Positions 43,915-51,031 of a stretch of DNA of 64,000 nt are shown here, one piece after another (the first letter of the stretch is position 1; the number at the start of each line of letters is the position of its first letter). This DNA comes from Desulfurococcales archaeon (GTDB lineage: Archaea > Thermoproteota > Thermoprotei_A > Sulfolobales > Acidilobaceae). A model generated the notes under the pieces. That model worked only from the letters and a program-made list of their open reading frames with translations. It had not been told where the DNA came from and ran no database searches. Both the position numbers and the translations under genes were made by a program. The stretch spans positions 62,001 through 126,000 of the forward strand of contig WANR01000036.1 of NCBI GenBank assembly GCA_015521705.1. Direction: 5' to 3'.

Positions 43915-46227
43915 CTATTTACCTGACAGCCTGTCCACTAGGTTTTCTCCTATTTTGGCTATTCCAGGCATTGTTGCTAGGTTCTCTTGGATGAGTTCTC
44001 TAGCTTTATCAGGCTTGCCCTGTAGAGAGTTTTTCGCGATACTGTATAGCGTGCATGCTATGAAGCCTGCTCTATAGCTTCTACAGCTCTTGTCTATGAA
44101 AGCTTCGAGTCTCCGATCCCGCCTCCTCTTCCCAGCAAGCATGCCTGCCAGGTATTCTAGGATTGTTAGCGACACTGCTGACGGCGAGTCTGGCGAGACC
44201 TTAGCTACCTCCCTAGACACGTCCTCTACCTCGTTATACTTCTCTAGTCCAAGGAGGTTTAGTGCTAGGTACTCGGCTATTACTTGGATGGCCACCGAGA
44301 GCTTATACTCCTTTATCTTCTCATAAGCCTCTAAGACTATGGGGTATGCCTGCTCGTGCAGTCCAGCTATTGACATGTGTGAAGCTATGACGCCCTTAAA
44401 GATAAAGTAGTCCTCTATCGTTCCCTCGGGGTCTTCGAGGAGTAGCGCCTCGTACTCCTTGTCGAGTTTTAGGGCTTCGTCCAGGTTACCCGAGTACACG
44501 TACGCCATGGCTGAGTTTAATAGTATCGTGGCTCCCAGCCTCTTATACCTTGGCTGGCTCAGACTCCTATATATTCTCAGGGCCTCCAGCACTAGCTCGC
44601 GCCCAACATTCTTCATGTGCATTAATATGGCTCCTGCAGCAGACATGAGCCTCGCCTGGACTGCTGGTTTGTATGCCTTGTAGTAGTTTACATACTCTGC
44701 TATCTCCCGCTCGATCCTAACAACATCGCCTCTCAGAGCCACTGTATCTATCATGAAGAGTTCCGTTTTAAACGTCATGTATTCCCTGGGACTCAGGTTC
44801 CTGCACCTCAGCATTTTCTTCAAGGATCTTATGTAGAGATTAACGTTGGGCAGGATCCAGTTTTCCCCCCAGAGTAGCCTCTCCTCGACAAGGTCTAAGA
44901 CCTCGCGCGGCATGCAGTTCCTAGCAGCTATTAGCACGGCCCTCACCTTATCCATGTAGCTTGGCTGGCGCGCCATCTCCCTAACTATTTTGGCTAGCGC
45001 TGTTCTCTCCCGGGGATCTAGCTTGGGCGACGCTGATGCTATGTGATGCCTTGGTATCGCATAGTTGCCGGCAAGGTCTATAATGCCGTAGTGCTTCAGG
45101 GTATCAATGAGCCAATTGCAGCTTTTAGAGGAAATCTTACATAGGACACTTATGGGTATACGTGTCTTCGCAGAGGCCAGTATCTTGACTATCGATGAAG
45201 CGGGCTCTCCCAGCTCTTCGAAGATCCTACCGCTTATATAAGCCTCCATGACCCTCCTGGACACCAGCCGTAAGGGCTCCTTTCTGTCCCAGATCTTGGC
45301 AACCATCTTGGCTAGCCCAGGGATCCCGGCTAGTATCTTGTAGGACTTCTCTACATCGTCTGGCGGTGCTGTGGCACCGTAGTATGATAGTAGCTCTGAG
45401 AAGCCCTGGAGCGTTAGGGGGCCTAGCTGCATGGCATGGGAGTTTCCGCTGTATATCAGGGTATCGATGGGCGTTCTGGATATTAAGAAGAGCCTACACC
45501 TTCTCACCCTCCTTGCCATGCCTATGATGGCTTTTTTCAGGTTGTTCTGGAGCTTGTCGTAGTCGTCTATGACGAGGACCGATCTAGTGGTTTCTAGCCC
45601 CTCCAGTAGGCTCTCTACATTGGAATGTAGAGATGATGTGAGTGGCTCTGAGAACCTATAGCCTGAGTGTATTAGTATCGAGCCTATCTTCCACGAGAAC
45701 GCTCCTAGGCTGTCCGACCTGTCTGAGTAGTACCACATGACTGGCCTATCTTTGAAACTCTTTGTCACGTGGAATGACACGAGATGGGTCTTCCCATAAT
45801 CGGGCGGTGCCCATACGTGTATGACAGGCTGCCTTGCGTTCTCCAGGCTGGATAGCTCCTGGTCTCTCCCTATAGGCTTTTCAACCAGGGGTGGTCTAAG
45901 ACTTATGCGTGGTTCTACGTAGATGCTATTCTTGAACCCGTGTATCGAAACGAAAACCTTTCCCTCACTAAACTTAAGAGTGATAGATTCGCGGGTTAGA
46001 GAATACGCCTTAACATTCTTGCTACCTACTCTAACCCAGCTACTCCTGACAAGCCCTGTTTTCTCTAGGCTTTTCAGCCTCCTTGAAATATCGCTCTCAT
46101 CCTTGCCCAAGAGCAGGGAGAGCTCGCGTGGATGGCTAGGCCTTATAGAGAGCGCAGCTAGTATCTCTAGGTTTGTCTCGCTTTTCAATAAATCGACTAT
46201 GCGTTTAGCATGAGATTCTCCACTCAC
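43915..46227 (-). CDS. STAND-type ATPase with N-terminal winged helix and helical repeats
   Basis: A 770-residue protein. Residues 8-75 form a winged-helix domain (ILAALSIRPSHPRELSLLLG then ISRRLKSLEKTGLVRSSWV). A P-loop-like APPDYGKTHL is at 140-149 (the first Gly of Walker A is Ala) and Walker B is SVLVIDDYD (Asp221/Asp222), followed by a sensor-like LFLISRT. The C-terminal half is all helical, with TPR-like units such as LNSAMAYVYSGNLDEALKL. This is the layout of MalT-like STAND regulators, which bind an unknown inducer and act on DNA, or of related signalling ATPases. GTG 46227 is preceded by GGGGAG. A near-palindrome spans its TATA box, suggesting autoregulation. The target is unknown. 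Confidence 0.8.
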   Translation of the reverse strand: MSGESHAKRIVDLLKSETNLEILAALSIRPSHPRELSLLLGKDESDISRRLKSLEKTGLVRSSWVRVGSKNVKAYSLTRESITLKFSEGKVFVSIHGFKNSIYVEPRISLRPPLVEKPIGRDQELSSLENARQPVIHVWAPPDYGKTHLVSFHVTKSFKDRPVMWYYSDRSDSLGAFSWKIGSILIHSGYRFSEPLTSSLHSNVESLLEGLETTRSVLVIDDYDKLQNNLKKAIIGMARRVRRCRLFLISRTPIDTLIYSGNSHAMQLGPLTLQGFSELLSYYGATAPPDDVEKSYKILAGIPGLAKMVAKIWDRKEPLRLVSRRVMEAYISGRIFEELGEPASSIVKILASAKTRIPISVLCKISSKSCNWLIDTLKHYGIIDLAGNYAIPRHHIASASPKLDPRERTALAKIVREMARQPSYMDKVRAVLIAARNCMPREVLDLVEERLLWGENWILPNVNLYIRSLKKMLRCRNLSPREYMTFKTELFMIDTVALRGDVVRIEREIAEYVNYYKAYKPAVQARLMSAAGAILMHMKNVGRELVLEALRIYRSLSQPRYKRLGATILLNSAMAYVYSGNLDEALKLDKEYEALLLEDPEGTIEDYFIFKGVIASHMSIAGLHEQAYPIVLEAYEKIKEYKLSVAIQVIAEYLALNLLGLEKYNEVEDVSREVAKVSPDSPSAVSLTILEYLAGMLAGKRRRDRRLEAFIDKSCRSYRAGFIACTLYSIAKNSLQGKPDKARELIQENLATMPGIAKIGENLVDRLSGK

Positions 46228-46284
46228 GGAAATACTCTCCCCAATAGCGGTTGAGTAGCTGGATCACTATATCATTAGGTAATG

Positions 46285-46304
46285 CAACTCATATATATAA
46301 GTTG
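46285..46304 (-). promoter_or_regulatory. Near-palindromic operator over the TATA box of the STAND gene
   Basis: CAACTCATATATATAAGTTG (46285-46304) equals its reverse complement except for one pair of positions (6 and 15). It covers the TATA element on the minus strand, about 58-77 bases upstream of GTG 46227. A dimeric winged-helix protein could bind here and block TBP; whether it is the STAND protein itself is inference. Confidence 0.45.
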
Positions 46305-46437
46305 TTATTGCACATCATAACACCCTTAACAAGTAATCCAATAAATAACATGAATAATTATCAAATAATCATTTGAATATTAAAACACCTAAGCGACTAA
46401 ATCAGTATTCATAAGGAAAAGTCTGCTTATGATTGAT

Positions 46438-46514
46438 TGGTGGGCCCGCGGGGATTTGAACCCCGGACCTCCGCCGTGTAAGGGCGGCGTCCTCCCAGGC
46501 TAGACTACGGGCCC
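46438..46514 (-). tRNA. tRNA-Val (anticodon TAC)
   Basis: On the minus strand, acceptor GGGCCCG pairs with CGGGCCC, discriminator A is followed by encoded CCA (plus-strand 46438-46440). The anticodon stem CCGCC/GGCGG carries the loop CTTACAC, giving anticodon TAC (Val). The T-arm is CGGGG-TTCAAAT-CCCCG. The 74-nt body has no intron. Confidence 0.95.
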
Positions 46515-46614
46515 TAGTTAGACTCCTCGTTCCTTATTTGGGCTTTTTGGTTAATAGTTTTAACCATTTTTCCTTTTAATTGCCGAGGTTTCCCGAATAA
46601 TTCGTTTCGGTCTA

Positions 46615-47787
46615 GTGGCGGGGGATCTCTTGGGCTTACCTGGGCTGTTAAGGGATGCTGTTGAGGTATCTGTGAGTGTGACTTTATCTAATGTAGCTGG
46701 GCTCTTGAATGCTTTGCTCATTAGCATTTATTCCTGGCTGTTGCTGGGCAGCCCTGAGGCTTTGGCGTTGCTCCCTATACTCGCTTCTATTAGGGGCGGG
46801 CTGGGCTTATCGCTGGCCTCTAGGATCTCGACAATGCTATACCTTGGTACAGCAGAACCTGTATTCTTGAGACTAGTTAAGGCTGAGGCTTCAAGGTTCC
46901 TAGCCCCTTTCATGGCATCCTCTGTACTGGCTGCAGCTACCGTGAAGCTCGCCGCGCCATGGCTGGGCTTGCCTGCTCTAGTCTTGGTCTCCGTGGGTTC
47001 CGGGATCGCCACGTCTCTCCTGATACTTGCTCTATCCTCCCTGGTTTCTGTCCTCTCGTTTAGGGCTGGCCTGGATCCCGACAACGTGTCGGCCCCCGTG
47101 GTCACATCCATAGTAGACGTTCTCACTATGGCTAGCGTGCTAGCCTTTGCAGCCTTGGCCCCCCTTGCTGGTGGGCCCAATGGTCTAACAGTATCCCTAT
47201 TACTCGTGTATGTGTCGCTTTCCTATTTCTTGGGCACGGTAATGTATAGTAAAGGTTATAGGAGAGGGCTGCTTGAAATTCTGCCCTCCCTCATTGTAGT
47301 ATCCATAGTAGAGGCTTATGCTGGACGACTCCTTGTGGTCTACGGTGGCTACCTTGATTCTCTTGGGCTACTCTCAGTACTTCCTCCACTCCTCTTCATC
47401 TGCGGCTCTATTAGTACTTCGGCGGCTGCCAGGCTTTCAACAACCTATCACCTCTATGGGCTGGAGTCTCTGTGGTTCGAGGCGGCCAGGCGTGCAGCCT
47501 CCTCTATGATCTCTCTTCCCCTCCCAGTTCTTGTCACGGCTTTAGTGACGGCTCTGCTATCACTGGGCAGGGTCGAGCCTGTCCTGCACATGATAGTAAT
47601 ATTTTCGTCGGCCATGGTGCTAACTATTATAGGTATACTAATGTCAGCAGCTGTGACACTCTTGTCAGCCAGGGTTGGCGCTGATCCAGATAATGTGGCA
47701 GTCCCCGCCATAATGTCTCTAGTAGACCTTACGGGGATCGCTGTCCTGGCCTGGTTTGCCTTTACTTTTATGGGTGTCGCAGGTTGA
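46615..47787 (+). CDS. MgtE/SLC41-type divalent cation transporter-like membrane protein
   Basis: A 390-residue protein made of two related halves, each ending in the same signature: SFRAGLDPDNVSAPVVTSIVD and SARVGADPDNVAVPAIMSLVD. The G-x-D-P-D-x-x-x-x-P...D pattern is that of the MgtE/SLC41 transmembrane domain, which carries Mg2+ or other divalent ions. Here the domain is duplicated, as in eukaryotic SLC41 proteins, and the cytosolic CBS part of bacterial MgtE is missing. GTG 46615 is the frame start; TTG 46630 with GGGGGATC upstream is also possible. The stop overlaps the next gene by 4 bp. Substrate not known. Confidence 0.82.
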   Translation: MAGDLLGLPGLLRDAVEVSVSVTLSNVAGLLNALLISIYSWLLLGSPEALALLPILASIRGGLGLSLASRISTMLYLGTAEPVFLRLVKAEASRFLAPFMASSVLAAATVKLAAPWLGLPALVLVSVGSGIATSLLILALSSLVSVLSFRAGLDPDNVSAPVVTSIVDVLTMASVLAFAALAPLAGGPNGLTVSLLLVYVSLSYFLGTVMYSKGYRRGLLEILPSLIVVSIVEAYAGRLLVVYGGYLDSLGLLSVLPPLLFICGSISTSAAARLSTTYHLYGLESLWFEAARRAASSMISLPLPVLVTALVTALLSLGRVEPVLHMIVIFSSAMVLTIIGILMSAAVTLLSARVGADPDNVAVPAIMSLVDLTGIAVLAWFAFTFMGVAG

Positions 47788-48350
47788 ACGCTTATTGCGA
47801 GTTGCTGATGAAAGGCGAGCTACAGAGGGTTTCCCGTTATCTAGTGCTAGACGTTGCGGGCTCCACGATTGGGTCACTATTGATGCTACTTGCCGGCCTA
47901 CATCCCGCATTTCCCATAGGCCTATTAGTGTCCTCCGTGGCTACCGTGTATATTGTAAGGAGGTCCCTGGCAAGAAGAATGGATTCGCTCTGCACAGCCC
48001 TCTGCGTTGAATGCACAGAAGCCCTCGCCCACCCCGGCCGTGACTCTTACACGTGTTCCATGGATAGTAGGTTGGTTTGCTACTCGCCGAGCCAGGCCAG
48101 GCTATATATATACGAGAAGCCGCGCGGCGCGGCCCTTGTGAGTGGCGGTGATTTCTCCTGTGTTAGGTTCGAGGGCGGAGAATTCATTAGAGTGGAAGGC
48201 TACGAGATCTACGAGGGAAAGGCGTCGGTGTTCTCAGCTGGTAGGCCAGGCGAGGCTCTCTTTGGGGCTACTAGGATAATTATTGTGGATATTTCGGGTC
48301 CAGGGGGGTTAAGGGTTGCCCGAGAACTCCTATCCTGTATGGGACAATAG
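47784..48350 (+). CDS. Unknown protein with N-terminal membrane hairpin
   Basis: 188 residues that I do not recognise. Two membrane segments near the N-terminus (about residues 20-60) are followed by a mostly soluble domain rich in cysteine (CTALCVEC, YTCSMDSRLVCYS, FSCVRF) and short strands. The cysteines could form disulfides outside the cell or bind a metal. TTG 47784 overlaps the MgtE-type gene by 4 bp, and the 3' end overlaps the next gene by 35 bp, so it is cotranslated with both. It may be an accessory part of the transporter; that is inference from context. Confidence 0.6.
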   Translation: MNAYCELLMKGELQRVSRYLVLDVAGSTIGSLLMLLAGLHPAFPIGLLVSSVATVYIVRRSLARRMDSLCTALCVECTEALAHPGRDSYTCSMDSRLVCYSPSQARLYIYEKPRGAALVSGGDFSCVRFEGGEFIRVEGYEIYEGKASVFSAGRPGEALFGATRIIIVDISGPGGLRVARELLSCMGQ

Positions 48351-49635
48351 CAGGCGTTTAGCTCTGGCACTTGTCCTGGTCCTGTTGTCAGCGTTTTCAG
48401 TGCCATTACTAGCGTTTGAAGTGGTTGAGCCTCCACGCCACTTCCTAGGCGTGTATGGGCTCCAGGGGTTTAACCCCCTCTATTTCAGCCCAGATACCGG
48501 CCTTGTGGCAGCTGCTAACAACACGCATTTAGCGGTCATTAGTGGAGGCGAGGCTCTTATTGTCAAGGCTAGGACTAATAGCGCTTGCCAGTCGGGATCC
48601 TCGATCTATTTCTCACTACTACCGCCAGGCATTGGCCGGGAGTGGGAGCTCTTAGAGGTCTCCAACGGGTCTTCTGTAACATTATACCGTGTGACCGGGA
48701 CGGTTCTGCCGTTCTCCCGTGTGGTATGTGGATCCGATCCTTTCCTGGTTTCCTCTAACTCGATAAGGGGGGTTACAGTAGCCGAGTTTAGAGGGGCCTA
48801 TGCCCGTGTACTGGAGGTTCCTTTACCCCTTACAGGCCTCAGGGATGCAGCCTACTGGAATGGTAGGATCTACCTGGTTTATGGTAGTGACTATTACGTT
48901 GAGGTGGATCTTGAAAGGTCTATGGCTGTCCAGTGGCGGGTAGAGGTGCCGTGGGCTGATAGAATTACCTTGAACAGGGTAAGTGCCACTACAACGGGTC
49001 CCATCGCTGGGGGGAGGGCTATAGTTAATGGGTCTGCCCTGGGGCTCCTAGTGGATCTTGGCAGTGGTAGAGCCCTCCTGATAAACTGGACCACGGCTAT
49101 TAGCGTGGATGTCGCAGCGTCCTACAACGGGACACTCTGGGCTTTTCTTAGGCCCGCAGGTGACTGGGGGATCCTGGCCGAGATCAGGGGCCAGGAGGTA
49201 GTGTCGGCCGTGAAGATAGTTCTGCCAGCAAGCTTCACCCTGACAGCCTCAGGTTTCGGCGCCGACTTCTGGATGGCAGGCAGGCTCTTAGGTGACCTCG
49301 AAGACGCGGGTTTCGCCGTCTACTGGGGACTATCGACCAGCCCCGGCATGGTGGGCGAAGGGTACCTAGTTAGAGCAAGGGCCCTACCTGTCGGGACCGA
49401 TAGTTTCAGGGTTACAGGCCTGGAAGCCCTGCTAGAGCCCATAGACCAGCGCGTAGCCTCCCGTGACTTGGTGTTGCCTGTAGAGAAGAAAGAACTCGAG
49501 CCTACAGTCGTCGAAGCTAGTTCGAAAGTCTATAGAGCCGTCATAGACAGGGGCGTTATAATGCTGACACTGGCCGTACTGGCTATTTCCCTGTCCACCT
49601 TGCTTTACTCGCTACTTAAGAACTATTACTGGTAG
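48316..49635 (+). CDS. Unknown extracellular protein with N- and C-terminal membrane anchors
   Basis: The 439-residue protein has a membrane segment near the N-terminus (about residues 14-34) and one at the very C-terminus (GVIMLTLAVLAISLSTLLYSLL), with a long strand-rich domain between. The middle carries several N-glycosylation-type sequons (NNT, NGS, NWT, NGT) and repeated W/Y...G strands, suggesting a propeller-like fold outside the cell. No enzyme motif was found. It overlaps the upstream gene by 35 bp, and with the MgtE-type carrier forms a three-gene unit. Function unknown. Confidence 0.6.
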   Translation: MPENSYPVWDNSRRLALALVLVLLSAFSVPLLAFEVVEPPRHFLGVYGLQGFNPLYFSPDTGLVAAANNTHLAVISGGEALIVKARTNSACQSGSSIYFSLLPPGIGREWELLEVSNGSSVTLYRVTGTVLPFSRVVCGSDPFLVSSNSIRGVTVAEFRGAYARVLEVPLPLTGLRDAAYWNGRIYLVYGSDYYVEVDLERSMAVQWRVEVPWADRITLNRVSATTTGPIAGGRAIVNGSALGLLVDLGSGRALLINWTTAISVDVAASYNGTLWAFLRPAGDWGILAEIRGQEVVSAVKIVLPASFTLTASGFGADFWMAGRLLGDLEDAGFAVYWGLSTSPGMVGEGYLVRARALPVGTDSFRVTGLEALLEPIDQRVASRDLVLPVEKKELEPTVVEASSKVYRAVIDRGVIMLTLAVLAISLSTLLYSLLKNYYW

Positions 49636-49648
49636 CCCTCGGGGAAGG

Positions 49649-50533
49649 CTAGGTCACGACGAGGACTATGCCCGTAACTGCAAGGATCCCGGCTGCTAGG
49701 TGCCTTACCGTTACCCTCTCTTCTCCAAGCCTTTTGGAGGCTATGCGTGACAGAACCAGCGTGTGGAGGGGGAAGAGGCTTATGAGCACCATGGCATTGG
49801 CTACTGTGGTCGCGTAGAGGGCTAGATACCTGAATGTCTGGGCCAGCCCGACGGCTATCCCAGCCCATACCGCGACGAGAAGGATCCCGGCCCCGCCACT
49901 TTTCAGTGCCATGTTGTGCCTTCTTGCAGCCGCTATGGCCAAGGCTACTGGCAAGGCTGCTGTGTAAGATACAGAGACACCAGTGATCGGAGCCCCAGTC
50001 TCTAGGCCGGCAGCTCTAACCACTACAGCCGTTATGGAGAAAATAAGGCTAGCGACGACACCGGAGGCCAGCGCCAGCCCTCTCCCAACCCCCTGCAACG
50101 GGATCCCGCTGGGCCTTGTTATAGCCATGTATACAGCTATTGACACCAAAACTATGCCCACAACGTCACGGGAACCCAGCGATTCACCCAAGAAGATCCA
50201 TGCCAGCAGCGAGCTAAAAACCACCGTAGGACTAGAAGTTATGGCGGCACTAGTCGCTCCAAGCCCGGCTATCGCTGTGTAAAAGAGGAGCCTACCAGCA
50301 ATGAAGTGGAGGAGCCCAGCTATGGCGTAAAGGGCAAGCCCGGCATTAGGCCTTGGGGGGCCCTCAAAGAAGACAGCCATGGCCCAGAGAACCGGTAGCC
50401 CAGACGCCAGGGAGACAACTAGATTCTGGAAGGGTGTGAGCCTAGAAGAAGCTACACGGACTGAAACATCGGAAACGGCAAACATGAACCCGGCAAGAAA
50501 GGCGAACAAGATCCCGTAAGGCTCATAGCCCAA
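49649..50533 (-). CDS. EamA/DMT-family transporter
   Basis: 294 residues with about ten membrane helices arranged as two EamA halves. The N-terminal half has FAFLAGFMFAVSDVSVRVASSRLTPFQNLV and GLGATSAAITSSPTVVFSSLLAWIFLGE, and the second half ends with LISLFPLHTLVLSRI and RVTVRHLAAGILAVTGIVLVV. Such proteins export or take up small metabolites or amino acids; the substrate cannot be told. The start is TTG 50533. It is convergent with the three-gene unit. Confidence 0.88.
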   Translation of the reverse strand: MGYEPYGILFAFLAGFMFAVSDVSVRVASSRLTPFQNLVVSLASGLPVLWAMAVFFEGPPRPNAGLALYAIAGLLHFIAGRLLFYTAIAGLGATSAAITSSPTVVFSSLLAWIFLGESLGSRDVVGIVLVSIAVYMAITRPSGIPLQGVGRGLALASGVVASLIFSITAVVVRAAGLETGAPITGVSVSYTAALPVALAIAAARRHNMALKSGGAGILLVAVWAGIAVGLAQTFRYLALYATTVANAMVLISLFPLHTLVLSRIASKRLGEERVTVRHLAAGILAVTGIVLVVT

Positions 50534-50669
50534 CTAATAGGAACACCCCTGTTATATGCTACTAACTATAGGAAGGACTTAAGGCAGTCGTCCCCGGCCC
50601 TTGTAGCATGCAGCCTAGCAGATCAACTATGATTATGATCAGCTATCATTCTTGCTTTCTCGTGCTCTT

Positions 50670-50804
50670 CTAGAACTCTTCCTCTTCCTCCTCTTCTTCT
50701 TCCCAGAACTCTTCCTCTTCTTCTTCCTCGTCTAGTATCTCTTCTTCTTCCCATTCCTCTTCTTCTTCCCAGAACTCTTCCTCTTCCTCCTCCCACCTAG
50801 GCAT
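50670..50804 (-). CDS. Poly-glutamate microprotein (44 residues, 31 Glu)
   Basis: An ATG at 50804 opens a 44-codon frame on the minus strand that ends at TAG 50670. The protein is MPRWEEEEEEFW, then EEEEEWEEEE, ILD, EEEEEEEFW and EEEEEEEEEF: 31 Glu in 44 residues, with Trp/Phe at regular intervals. Glu is encoded by both GAA and GAG in mixed order, not as a pure repeat, which argues that the protein sequence is kept. A TATA element (TTATATAT on this strand, at about 50870-50880) lies about 70 bases upstream. It could be an acidic DNA mimic, a metal/polyamine buffer, or a partner of a basic protein; I know no family for it. Low-complexity expansion without a coding role remains possible. Confidence 0.6.
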   Translation of the reverse strand: MPRWEEEEEEFWEEEEEWEEEEILDEEEEEEEFWEEEEEEEEEF

Positions 50805-50957
50805 GCCTTTATTACCCTCGCTACCGCACTACTAACCCATTTACATCGCGAAGCAATTCAAAATGAGGGGATATATAAAGGTTACAGGGTTCCATGCTAG
50901 TTATCAATGTAGGGGGTTATTCTAAATAGTTGCAATAAATTTAGTTTCTAGGGAAAA

Positions 50958-50968
50958 AATTTTAAAAT
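50958..50968 (+). promoter_or_regulatory. TATA box of the large surface protein gene
   Basis: AATTTTAAAAT at 50958-50968 would place the mRNA start near 50990, after the ATG at 50972. This supports translation from TTG 51029 or ATG 51032, which follow GGGTG at 51019-51023. Confidence 0.45.
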
Positions 50969-51031
50969 CCTATGGCTCAAAGCCTTAACATAGATTTATG
51001 GCTTTCCCATAAGATGTTTGGGTGTAGCTTG

